Below are positions 26,041 through 33,441 of a stretch of DNA of 64,000 nucleotides, piece by piece. The position numbers were made by a program, and so were the translations under genes. The notes below the pieces were generated by a model. It saw nothing but the letters and a program-made list of their open reading frames with translations. It was not told the DNA's origin and did no database searches. Within the stretch, counting starts at the first letter, position 1. The number at the start of each line of letters is the position of its first letter. The stretch is from contig JAFQWV010000028.1 of the NCBI GenBank assembly GCA_017407325.1, forward strand, positions 1-64,000. The letters are read 5' to 3'. The DNA comes from Clostridia bacterium. GTDB taxonomy: Bacteria; Bacillota; Clostridia; Christensenellales; Borkfalkiaceae.

Positions 26041-26080
26041 TCCACGCGACTTTAAAAATATAGGTGTAAAGTGTGTCTAA
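26023..26080 (+). repeat. Leader repeat copy 2 (58 bp)
   Basis: Differs from copy 1 at one position (TCCACGCG instead of TCCAAGCG). It contains the GTG start of the next gene. Confidence 0.75.
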
Positions 26081-26321
26081 AAGGTTTAATTATACGAAAA
26101 ATGAGAATTATACTAAATTTAATTGGAAAGTAAAAAATATTTTTCAAGGGCGCGACGGTAGATTATATGCGGTAATTGAACGTCCGCAAGCGAGTGATTA
26201 TGTTGTTGCGCGTGGTTTTGATAAGCGCGACGGACGTTGGGCACAGGGCGAGTATGGTTATAGTTCGCGCAATAAAGCAAAAAAGCGCGCAAAAACATTA
26301 AGTAATAAAAGGTTTTATTAA
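26073..26321 (+). CDS. Small basic phage protein
   Basis: 82 aa from a GTG inside leader repeat 2. Aromatic and Arg-rich (KVKNIFQGRDGRLYAVIERPQ), with a basic C-terminus (NKAKKRAKTLSNKRF). Not similar to the proteins before and after, although all three share the same leader DNA. No family. Confidence 0.5.
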   Translation: MSKRFNYTKNENYTKFNWKVKNIFQGRDGRLYAVIERPQASDYVVARGFDKRDGRWAQGEYGYSSRNKAKKRAKTLSNKRFY

Positions 26322-26375
26322 TAAAAAATCAATAGTCCACGTGACTTTAAAAATATAGGTGTAAAATATGGCTAA
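26319..26375 (+). repeat. Leader repeat copy 3
   Basis: TAAAAAATCAATAGTCCACG, then TGACTTTAAAAATATAGGTG, as in the other copies. The start region is changed so that the gene begins with ATG (26368) instead of GTG. Confidence 0.7.
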
Positions 26376-26595
26376 AAGAAGTAAAAATTTTAAACGTAAA
26401 AAAAGAAGTGTTAGCGAAATTCGTAGTTATTGGGTTGGTGTTGGTATTGCATTAGGACATGCAGGCAACGGAAATGTAACTCCAATTTTTGCTAATGCAA
26501 AACATGAAAAATCTATGCGTGCAGGTTTTAATAAAGAGATGAATTCTAATTATTATAATACACCTACAGGCAAAGCAAATTTGTTTGATGATTAA
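26368..26595 (+). CDS. Small phage protein
   Basis: 75 aa. A basic start (MAKRSKNFKRKKRSVSE), then SYWVGVGIALGHAGNG and an acidic end. The central stretch is only weakly hydrophobic. No family. Third gene of the leader-repeat series. Confidence 0.5.
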   Translation: MAKRSKNFKRKKRSVSEIRSYWVGVGIALGHAGNGNVTPIFANAKHEKSMRAGFNKEMNSNYYNTPTGKANLFDD

Positions 26596-26633
26596 AATAA
26601 AACGCTCTATTTTGGGCGTTAAGGTGGTGTTAT

Positions 26634-27128
26634 ATGTTTGTTCACGGTAAAACAGGAAAAACTTATTATTCAGTTCGTGAAAAGATTAATTATTATAATA
26701 AAGTAATAAATGGTAAAATTGAAGTTTCGCCTGCCGTTAAAAGAAAGGCTAAGTTAAGATTGAAATCACTTATTAAAATTAATGAACAAGATTATTCCGT
26801 TCCAAGGATAATTATGACAAATGATAAAAAATTTAATAGTGATAATTTTGAAAAACCAAGAATTTGTGTGGCTATTAAAGAAGACGATAAAAATCGTATC
26901 TTTGTTGCTCCAATGCTTAAAACAAATTCGCAAACAATTATATTAGACAAGGATATAAATCGTCAAATTTCTAATACTTCCGAAGGTCACTGTCGTTGGA
27001 TAGACAAAAGTGACGTTTATGAAACAAAGACGATTTCTAATGTTTGTAGTTTGTCTAAGTATGATATAGCAAAGATTAGAAAAATTTTTGTTGGAAAGAA
27101 AGTAAAAAAAAATAACACGACTTATTAG
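26634..27128 (+). CDS. Phage protein, possibly MazF/PemK-like fold
   Basis: 164 aa. The C-terminal half (RICVAIKEDDKNRIFVAPML, then HCRWIDKSDVYETKTI and SLSKYDIAKIRKIF) follows the strand/helix pattern of PemK/MazF-type proteins, but the catalytic residues cannot be assigned and no antitoxin is evident, so this is a weak resemblance. The N-terminus (about 1-55) is basic and helical. RBS AAGGTGG before the ATG. Confidence 0.4.
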   Translation: MFVHGKTGKTYYSVREKINYYNKVINGKIEVSPAVKRKAKLRLKSLIKINEQDYSVPRIIMTNDKKFNSDNFEKPRICVAIKEDDKNRIFVAPMLKTNSQTIILDKDINRQISNTSEGHCRWIDKSDVYETKTISNVCSLSKYDIAKIRKIFVGKKVKKNNTTY

Positions 27129-27134
27129 GTCGTG

Positions 27135-27228
27135 TTGGTGCAAGGTCAACTTGCTGACCGCTAACGATAAGCGGTATTTTCGATAGACCGTGCCAAAGGC
27201 TAAGTTACTATCACTATATTAATAGTAT
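27135..27228 (+). other. Multi-hairpin non-coding prophage segment
   Basis: An outer TTGG/CCAA pair (27135-27138/27193-27196) encloses hairpins GGTCA/TGACC (27144-27148/27155-27159) and ACCGCT/AGCGGT (27157-27162/27070-offset arm at 27170-27175). GCAAG/CTTGC (27140-27144/27150-27154) is an alternative to the first. TACTAT/ATAGTA follows (27206-27227). It separates the small-gene block from the structural genes; could be a replication origin, packaging signal or RNA switch. Confidence 0.4.
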
Positions 27229-27276
27229 TAAAAAAATAATTTAAAGTCAACTATTTTTTAGGAAAAATTTAATTTT

Positions 27277-27498
27277 ATGGGAAATTTTATGCGAAACTTT
27301 ATAGAAACTTATGACGTTCACGACAAAACAAAAGTTTTAATACATATAAGTTCGATAAAAACCGTATCAAAAGACGCGGACAATTACACTTTTATTGAGT
27401 TAAAGCGCGACAATAACGGAAACGCTTACGGTATTAAAACAAATGAAAGTTACGACGTTATTTTTAACAAAATTTATTATGCTCAAGGGGGAAAATAA
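27277..27498 (+). CDS. Small phage protein upstream of the adsorption-like gene
   Basis: 73 aa; an internal ATG at 27289 is an alternative start. Beta-rich (KVLIHISSIKTVSKDADNYTFIELKRDNNGNAYGIKTNES), resembling short FlbD-like or SH3-like phage proteins in layout only. It ends 2 nt before the 687-aa gene, so the two are translationally linked. No family. Confidence 0.5.
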   Translation: MGNFMRNFIETYDVHDKTKVLIHISSIKTVSKDADNYTFIELKRDNNGNAYGIKTNESYDVIFNKIYYAQGGK

Positions 27499-27500
27499 AA

Positions 27501-29564
27501 ATGACAAATGAAAAGCAAAAAAAGAAAGGTTTAGGTTTATTCTTTTGGGTAAGCTTTATAACCGCAATAGCGATTATGTTCGGTCTAATGTTTCAAACTG
27601 CTATGCTTGTAAAAACCGCTAATGCGGACGAAAATTCTAATATAAATATTGACAAATTTGCAAGCGATTTTGATTTTGTAAAATATAGTTATACACTTGA
27701 AAACGAATTTAGTCACGGTGACGATTTTTCAGTTTATGGCAGTTGCACAAACACTATTACAAGTTGTTGCGACGAAGTTGTTCCGTTCATAAAAGACGGT
27801 GACACTGTGACTATTAAGCGTGAGCCGTGTTGTTATGATTACGACGAAAACGGTCAAATAATTGTAGAAGATTGGAAATTTGATTTGCTCGAAATATCGT
27901 ATTTACCTGTTATTGACGGCGTTTCTTATAATGGTGGCGAGTGCGGTAGTTGTGATACAATATTGATTTACGTTCAAGATTTTAACGCAACGGAAATTGT
28001 GCTTGATATTAACACTTTTGAAAATTTTGAAGTTGCAATTTTAGATATTAATTTTTATCAAAAAGCACAATTAAAAAACGGCGAAGTTCAATACGGAAAA
28101 TATTATTATTTCGCAGAAAGTTCTTTTTATCCATATTCTATGCGACCATATAACAATTACGTTAGAATTTTTACGGACTTTTGGTCTTTAACTTATAGTG
28201 GCGATAGTGCGTATGCGTATGGTTGTGCGCACGGTTTATATAACGGAACTTTAGACAGTTTCAATGAATTATACGGAAATACGACTTTGACGACAAATAC
28301 CGCGCTTAATAAGACTAATATCGAATATCCGTCAAATATCAATGAAGACGAAGAAAAGTATTATTTTCAAACAGGTTTTTTATCGACTTATATCAATGCG
28401 TATAACAATATAACGTTGCGCTATTACTGTAATATGTATGACGAAACGACTGAAAGCATTAAAACGTATCGCAATTTAACGTTTTATTATACGTTAGCAA
28501 GCGACGAAGAAAACGGCGGAAATTCAAGCGAAAATAGTTCTAATTCTGCACTACCTAATACAAGTGTTGAAATTCCTAAAACAAGTGCAAGTAATAGCAC
28601 CGAAAGTGGCGAAAATGACGTTGAAATAGTTGTATCAATTTATGACCATAATCACGAATATATTTCACAATTTATTGTAAACAAAGGCGTTACAATATCG
28701 CTTGACGATATTAAAAATGCTTGCGGTGGTGTATTGATTTGCGAAAAGTGGGAATTTTTTAACCCTGTAACTTTGGAAAGCGGTATATTTAATTTTGATA
28801 TGCCTATAGAAAATACGATTAATCTTTATGCGCGTATGTGTGAAGTTACGCTAAAAGATATTGACGAAAGTGTTTTAGGCGTTGTAAATGTTGAGTATAA
28901 AAACACGATATCTCTTGACGATATTAAAACGGCTTGCGGTGGTGAGTTACCTTTTGAGCGTTGGGAATATTTGTTAAGCGAATACGATTTTTCAAAAGAA
29001 GTAACTTACGATTTTGATTTGTATCCGTTAAACCACGATATAAATATTATGCTTAACGACCTTGACGACGACGTTGGCGCGATTGCAAGTTTAAAAGTTT
29101 ATGACAGTTCGACTGTTACTGTTGACGAATTAAAAGAAGTTGTTTCGGACGAATATAAAAACTTTAAGGTTATTAAGTCTTTATGTGTTGTTGACGGCGA
29201 TATTAAGCCTATTAATATTGAAACAACGCCTATAACTCAAGACGTTTACACGTTTATTTCCGTATCTAACGATAATCAAACGCCTGATAATTCTTCAACG
29301 CCTACGTCAAGCGACAATTTAGTTGAAAACAGTTCGGGAAACGTTGAAATTTCGGGAAGTAACGGATATACAGGCTCTGCGGTGCTTGGTGACGGCAACG
29401 AAAAAGGCTGTAACCATAAATTTACTTGGAAACCTATGGAATTTCCTTGTGCTTTATGCGGTATAGGTTTATGGGCGTATTTATGGCAGTATTTAAAGTG
29501 GGCAGTTTATGTTGCTATCGGTATTTTTGCGATTGTTATAATTGTAAAAATATTAAGAAAATAA
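27501..29564 (+). CDS. Putative phage adsorption protein (pIII-like)
   Basis: 687 aa. Signal peptide with KKK start, hydrophobic core (about 12-36) and likely cleavage at NADEN (about 40). A large exported domain rich in Tyr, Asp and Cys, a Ser/Asn-rich linker (about 335-375), two repeats containing ISLDDIKNACGG and ISLDDIKTACGG (about 395-500), a second Ser-rich linker and a C-terminal membrane helix with a KILRK end. Modular exported head plus C-terminal anchor is the plan of inovirus minor coat/adsorption proteins. It lies just upstream of the coat-like gene. No sequence family recognised. Confidence 0.65.
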   Translation: MTNEKQKKKGLGLFFWVSFITAIAIMFGLMFQTAMLVKTANADENSNINIDKFASDFDFVKYSYTLENEFSHGDDFSVYGSCTNTITSCCDEVVPFIKDGDTVTIKREPCCYDYDENGQIIVEDWKFDLLEISYLPVIDGVSYNGGECGSCDTILIYVQDFNATEIVLDINTFENFEVAILDINFYQKAQLKNGEVQYGKYYYFAESSFYPYSMRPYNNYVRIFTDFWSLTYSGDSAYAYGCAHGLYNGTLDSFNELYGNTTLTTNTALNKTNIEYPSNINEDEEKYYFQTGFLSTYINAYNNITLRYYCNMYDETTESIKTYRNLTFYYTLASDEENGGNSSENSSNSALPNTSVEIPKTSASNSTESGENDVEIVVSIYDHNHEYISQFIVNKGVTISLDDIKNACGGVLICEKWEFFNPVTLESGIFNFDMPIENTINLYARMCEVTLKDIDESVLGVVNVEYKNTISLDDIKTACGGELPFERWEYLLSEYDFSKEVTYDFDLYPLNHDINIMLNDLDDDVGAIASLKVYDSSTVTVDELKEVVSDEYKNFKVIKSLCVVDGDIKPINIETTPITQDVYTFISVSNDNQTPDNSSTPTSSDNLVENSSGNVEISGSNGYTGSAVLGDGNEKGCNHKFTWKPMEFPCALCGIGLWAYLWQYLKWAVYVAIGIFAIVIIVKILRK

Positions 29565-29582
29565 TTTTTTGGGGGTATGATT

Positions 29583-29735
29583 ATGGGTGCTAAAATTGGT
29601 GCGTTATTATCAAAATTCGGTCAATGGATATTTGCAAACCCTGTTAAATTCTTGATTGTATTGGGCTTGACTGTTGCGGGTGTATTTGCAATTTCATTGA
29701 TTATAAAGTTTATAAAATGGACTTTTAAACGTTAA
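29583..29735 (+). CDS. Putative major coat protein (pVIII-like)
   Basis: 50 aa. An amphipathic start (MGAKIGALLSKFGQWI), one membrane helix (about 22-42) and a basic end (KFIKWTFKR), the plan of mature filamentous-phage coat protein, whose basic C-terminus lines the DNA. No cleavable signal peptide is needed for this layout. Start at 29583 because GGGGG lies 7 nt upstream; an ATG at 29577 is too close. A strong terminator follows, as after the coat gene of Ff phages. Confidence 0.65.
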   Translation: MGAKIGALLSKFGQWIFANPVKFLIVLGLTVAGVFAISLIIKFIKWTFKR

Positions 29736-29742
29736 AATTAAG

Positions 29743-29772
29743 CCGTGAACGTGAAAACCGTTCACGGTTTTA
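29743..29772 (+). terminator. Terminator after the coat-like gene
   Basis: CCGTGAACG pairs with CGTTCACGG around a 7-nt loop, then TTTT. It separates the highly expressed structural genes from the Zot/Rep genes. Confidence 0.85.
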
Positions 29773-29797
29773 CCCTAACCCTTAAAGGAAAATTAAA

Positions 29798-30589
29798 ATG
29801 ATAACGATAATTTACGGAAAACCGAGAAAAGGTAAAACTTCATATATGACGGCACAATTAAACGAAATAGCTTTTGATAGAAAACGCAACCACGCAATGC
29901 AACTTGAAATAATGCAACGAAACGCAAGCGGTTTTAACTTAACTATACCGCAATATAGCGTATGCACGAATTACGGCGCAATGTTTCGTAAGTTTGGGTA
30001 TACGCCACGCCCTACAAACATTATAAACCCTTACCGTTTAGGTTTTGTCAATGATAGTGTAGATACGCACTTTTTACCGCCCTATTCGGCTATTGGGATA
30101 ATGGAAGGTCAACGCTATTTCAATTCACGCGCTTTTAAAAAATTCCCTGATTGGGTAAGTCGGTTTTATGAATTGCACGGTCACAATTATCTTGATATAT
30201 TCATAGATACGCAACGCCCTACGTTGATAGACCCTAATATTCGAGAATTGGCGAACTTTATTGAAATAGTAGATAAACAAAATTTGTCAAACGGCGGTAT
30301 ATCGTGGCTTATACGCTACATAGACGGCGAGCCTGAACGACTTGCATATATGGAAAGTGGAAGAAAGGACACGTCAACTTATACGGAAAGCGTTTTTACG
30401 ATTGATTATAACGTTTTTGAACGCTACGACAGTAGAGAGTCTAAACCGCTATTTTATGACGGAAATTTTGAAAGCGATTTTTATTTTAACTACTACGAGC
30501 CGAGCGACGGCAGTATAACTGCATTTAAAGACTATGCACAAAAACACGGCAAGGAAATGCCTGAAAAATTTTATAAAAAGGACGGATAA
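29798..30589 (+). CDS. Zot-like (pI) assembly ATPase
   Basis: 263 aa. Walker A in YGKPRKGKTSYM (about 6-17) and the Zot-type Walker B block YLDIFIDTQRPTLIDPNIRELANF (about 131-154). In filamentous phages this P-loop ATPase drives extrusion of ssDNA through the membrane as coat protein is added. Family members usually have a membrane helix in the C-terminal third; none is evident here. RBS AAAGGAAAA. Overlaps nothing upstream; the next gene follows 4 nt after the stop. Confidence 0.85.
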   Translation: MITIIYGKPRKGKTSYMTAQLNEIAFDRKRNHAMQLEIMQRNASGFNLTIPQYSVCTNYGAMFRKFGYTPRPTNIINPYRLGFVNDSVDTHFLPPYSAIGIMEGQRYFNSRAFKKFPDWVSRFYELHGHNYLDIFIDTQRPTLIDPNIRELANFIEIVDKQNLSNGGISWLIRYIDGEPERLAYMESGRKDTSTYTESVFTIDYNVFERYDSRESKPLFYDGNFESDFYFNYYEPSDGSITAFKDYAQKHGKEMPEKFYKKDG

Positions 30590-30593
30590 AAAA

Positions 30594-30953
30594 ATGGAAT
30601 TTTTAAAAAATGAGCTTTTAGAAAACGTAATGGATAATTATTACCAAACATTTGCAAAAACGCTTAATACCTGTGATTTTGTTCCTGAAAAGTATTGTAA
30701 TAAAATAAATAAATACATATTTAATGACATGAAACGCAGTTTTAAGCAAGCGGAAAAGGAATATAAACGCTATCGACGTAAAGAATTTTGGGCGAAATTT
30801 AAGTTTAAGTTTGGCGGTTTTAAGGCGGAAACGACTGCAAGACTTAACAATTTAGACGATAAATTAACCTATTTGTTAAAATTCTTTGTAAGCGATAACG
30901 CAAATAATGACGGCGAATTAAACGAAAAAGCCGAAAGCAAAAACAAAAATTGA
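30594..30953 (+). CDS. Phage protein downstream of Zot
   Basis: 119 aa from the ATG at 30594 (MEFLKNELLENVMDN, AAGGACGG upstream). The same frame is open 60 nt further, overlapping the Zot gene, but without a ribosome site. Basic central part (KQAEKEYKRYRRKEFWAKFKF) and acidic end; predicted helical; no membrane segment. No family. It may partner the Zot-like ATPase given the tight spacing (inference). Confidence 0.55.
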   Translation: MEFLKNELLENVMDNYYQTFAKTLNTCDFVPEKYCNKINKYIFNDMKRSFKQAEKEYKRYRRKEFWAKFKFKFGGFKAETTARLNNLDDKLTYLLKFFVSDNANNDGELNEKAESKNKN

Positions 30954-30971
30954 AAGTGTATTTTCAAAAAA
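30950..30971 (+). repeat. 22-bp hairpin repeat, copy 2
   Basis: Identical to 25247-25268. It overlaps the stop of the preceding gene and lies 30 nt upstream of the Rep start. Confidence 0.6.
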
Positions 30972-31001
30972 TTTGACAATTAAACTATTAAGGGGTAAAC
31001 T

Positions 31002-31970
31002 ATGTTTCAAAATTCACGTTTAACAAAAGTAAACGATAAAGATTTTCCGTTTTTTTTTGCGGACGATAAACCTTGTTTAGACGGTTTGTATAAGGTGTAT
31101 AACGACGGCGGTCACTTCGTTGCTACGCCTGTATATCAATTACAAAGCAAGGTAAAAAGTGGGCGCAAGGGAAAACAAGCGATTGATTATCTTTTTGACA
31201 GTCTATACAAAAATGCTATTGAAAAGAATTTAAAAAAACACAAACTTTACGAATACTTAAAAGACGGAATTTTGAAACTGTTTCCCGACTTTGAAGAAGT
31301 TGACAAATTTATAAGCGAAAAGATTGAGAGAAAGAAAAAGAACTTATATCAACGTATTAAAAGGTTTAAGCGTAAGGCTTATTTAAACCGTTGGAATTAT
31401 TTTATAACATTTACATACGACGATAAAAAACACGACGAAACTACTTTTAGAAAGAAGTTGCGCCGTTGTTTGTCGAACTTAAAAACGCGCCGAAATTGGC
31501 GATATATGGGCGTATTTGAGCGCGCGCCTGAAACAGGTCGATTGCATTTTCACGCCCTTTGTTATATCCCTGACGGTCAAATGGTTGGTAGCGTGTCGGA
31601 AGTTAAGGACTACGACAAAAAACACGGTATAATGCAAACTACGTTTTGCAACGATTTTTTTATGCAAAATTTTGGAAGAAACGATTTTAAGGAACTAAAC
31701 GAAATGGAAGTAACGCACGGAAACACAATCGAATATTTATTGAAATATATTGGGAAGTCTAACGAAAGAATTATTTACAGTCGCGGAATAGCAACGGAAG
31801 TATGTTTGAACTTAACGGAAAGTGAAATAGCAACCACAATGTTTGATTATGTCCAAAAGTTTATACTTTTTGACAAAATTATACAATGGGATATTCATAT
31901 AATGAATTTCAAACCGCGACAAATGTCAATGTTTGATATGTTCTGTAATTATCCGCAAGTAGCGGTTTAA
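31002..31970 (+). CDS. HUH-type rolling-circle replication initiator (Rep)
   Basis: 322 aa. Motif I FITFTYD (134-140), motif II HFHAL (182-186, the HUH metal site) and motif III YLLKYIGKS (245-253) with the catalytic Tyr and Lys, as in initiators of ssDNA phages. It nicks the origin and remains bound through the Tyr. RBS AAGGGG. It is followed by a terminator at 32003. The origin was not identified; candidates are the hairpin segments at 25.4, 27.1 and 32.2 kb. Confidence 0.88.
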   Translation: MFQNSRLTKVNDKDFPFFFADDKPCLDGLYKVYNDGGHFVATPVYQLQSKVKSGRKGKQAIDYLFDSLYKNAIEKNLKKHKLYEYLKDGILKLFPDFEEVDKFISEKIERKKKNLYQRIKRFKRKAYLNRWNYFITFTYDDKKHDETTFRKKLRRCLSNLKTRRNWRYMGVFERAPETGRLHFHALCYIPDGQMVGSVSEVKDYDKKHGIMQTTFCNDFFMQNFGRNDFKELNEMEVTHGNTIEYLLKYIGKSNERIIYSRGIATEVCLNLTESEIATTMFDYVQKFILFDKIIQWDIHIMNFKPRQMSMFDMFCNYPQVAV

Positions 31971-32002
31971 TTGCGATTTTAAAACAAAATATATCTTTTG
32001 TT

Positions 32003-32028
32003 AGCACCTGAAAAAACGGTGCTTTTTG
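32003..32028 (+). terminator. Terminator after Rep
   Basis: AGCACC pairs with GGTGCT (32003-32008/32018-32023) followed by TTTT. Confidence 0.75.
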
Positions 32029-32089
32029 TCGTGCGTGAAAAAACGATATTTTAATTAAAAAACCTATGATTTTTTAACTAAAAACATTT

Positions 32090-32135
32090 AACGGCGGTTT
32101 TGCAAAAACATTTGTTTTGCAAACCGCCGTTTTTC
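32090..32135 (+). terminator. Long terminator-like hairpin
   Basis: AACGGCGGTTTTGCAAAA pairs with TTTTGCAAACCGCCGTT with one bulged base and then TTTT. A second stop between Rep and the recombinase, or a ssDNA hairpin signal. Confidence 0.65.
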
Positions 32136-32195
32136 ATTACATTTAGCCACTTTTTTTGTGTTTTCTTGCTTTGTTTGCTCTCTTTTTCTCTCTTG

Positions 32196-32257
32196 CGCGA
32201 TACCTTGCTACGGAACGCGCAACGCGCGTTCCGCTTGTATTATAGCAAGGTATCGCG
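32196..32257 (+). other. Nested perfect hairpin upstream of the recombinase
   Basis: Outer 15-bp stem CGCGATACCTTGCTA/TAGCAAGGTATCGCG (32196-32210/32243-32257) and inner 10-bp stem CGGAACGCGC/GCGCGTTCCG (32211-32220/32224-32233), stacked directly, with a 9-nt bulge on one side. There is no T run, so it is not a terminator. A double-stranded signal on packaged ssDNA (packaging signal, conversion origin or recombinase site) is plausible. Confidence 0.6.
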
Positions 32258-32314
32258 TAATACTCTCTACTGTCAAAATTGACGGTTTTATCAATAATTA
32301 TAAGGGGTAATATT

Positions 32315-33256
32315 ATGTATAAATTCACTGCAAAAGAAAAACTATACGCACTAAGGGCGTTAAAAACTGCGGATATGTTAGTTGTGTGTCGCCGTTATAA
32401 GGTTAGCCGTGTCACTTTGTGGCGTTGGCGCAAACAGTATGACGGAACTTTGGAAAGTTTAGAACCTAAATTTAGTCGTAAGCACATTAAAATGCCTAAC
32501 GAGCAAACGGAAGAAGAAAAAACGATTATAAACAATTTGGTTAGGCGTAACCCTAATATAGGTTTAAACGAACTTTACGGCAAATTGTGTTCAAATTATG
32601 GATATAAGCGCAACCCTATAACTTTATATAGGTATTTGCGTAAAAGCAATTATTTTAAAACTAAAAAACGCAAGCTGTATAAACCTAAACCGTATATCAC
32701 GCCTTTGGAAATCGGCGAAAAATGGCAGTTGGACGTAAAATTTGTTCCGCGTGAGTGTTATTCTGGCGTAATCTATGAAAAAATGTATCAATACACCGTA
32801 ATAGACGAAGCAAGTCGAAAGCGGTATATAAGGGCTTATAAAGAACAGTCGTCCTATTCTACTATTGATTTTATCGTTCGTGCTTTTCGCTATTTTGGTT
32901 ATCAACCTAAAATTATACAAACGGATAACGGTCAAGAATTTACGTTTTTAAAAGGCGAAACACGTGACGGACGTATACACGCGTTTGATAAATTGTGTTT
33001 AAAGTTGGGAATAATTCATAAAACTATACGCCCACGCACACCACGTCACAACGGCAAAGTTGAAAGGTCGCACCGCAATGATAATGAAAGATTTTATAAG
33101 ACTCTGCGCTATTATGATTTTGACGACTTGCAAACGCAAATGTCACGATATTTAACACGTTCAAATAATATTCCGTCAAGCGTTTTGCGTTCAAAGTTTG
33201 ATAAACGGCGTTGGTTGAGTCCAAACGAAAAAGAAAAAGAATTGTTGTCACAATAA
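32315..33256 (+). CDS. DDE (rve) recombinase, likely phage integrase
   Basis: 313 aa from the ATG at 32315 (AAGGGG upstream); 12 codons upstream are open but lack a ribosome site. N-terminal helix-turn-helix (about 5-42, CRRYKVSRVTLWRWRKQY), an IS3/IS481-like linker and an integrase core with D140 (WQLDVKF), D204 (QTDNGQEF) and E250 (HNGKVERSHR). It is the last gene before the right repeat and the only recombinase in the element, so it probably performs integration. DDE enzymes in ssDNA phages are known (Spiroplasma phages), but site choice at a gene end is unusual. Confidence 0.85.
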   Translation: MYKFTAKEKLYALRALKTADMLVVCRRYKVSRVTLWRWRKQYDGTLESLEPKFSRKHIKMPNEQTEEEKTIINNLVRRNPNIGLNELYGKLCSNYGYKRNPITLYRYLRKSNYFKTKKRKLYKPKPYITPLEIGEKWQLDVKFVPRECYSGVIYEKMYQYTVIDEASRKRYIRAYKEQSSYSTIDFIVRAFRYFGYQPKIIQTDNGQEFTFLKGETRDGRIHAFDKLCLKLGIIHKTIRPRTPRHNGKVERSHRNDNERFYKTLRYYDFDDLQTQMSRYLTRSNNIPSSVLRSKFDKRRWLSPNEKEKELLSQ

Positions 33257-33413
33257 CTAATTTAATAATATATCGGCGGTTTAACCGTCTATTTTGACTT
33301 GCAAAAAAATTAAAATTCAAGGTAAATTCAACGATTTTTGAGTTTACTTTTTTTATTTAAAAATTTTTTTAATTTTTTTCAAAAAATATGTTTCAATCAC
33401 TTGACAAATTTAC

Positions 33414-33441
33414 AAATTAATTACATTTTGCTTGCAACTTT
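33414..33441. repeat. attR: 28-bp direct repeat containing the rplA 3' end
   Basis: Identical to 23696-23723. Bases 33421-33441 encode the last six codons and stop of rplA, so the insertion leaves L1 intact. Confidence 0.85.

Larger units (their letters stand above)
23696..33441 (+). mobile_element. Inovirus-like prophage inserted at the 3' end of rplA
   Basis: 9.75 kb including both 28-bp direct repeats. All genes run on the plus strand, against the surrounding ribosomal operon. Hallmarks are an HUH replication initiator (31002), a Zot-type P-loop ATPase (29798), a 50-aa single-helix coat-like protein (29583) followed by a strong terminator, an exported C-terminally anchored 687-aa protein (27501) and a DDE recombinase at the right end. 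This is the toolkit of filamentous ssDNA phages. Just inside both repeats an inverted GTGATTG motif lies 14-20 bp from the boundary. No gene looks broken, so it may be active. Confidence 0.88.

Noticed and set aside
32196-32257. Nested hairpin as a transcription terminator
   Set aside because: No T run follows on either strand; two ordinary terminators already lie between Rep and this site.
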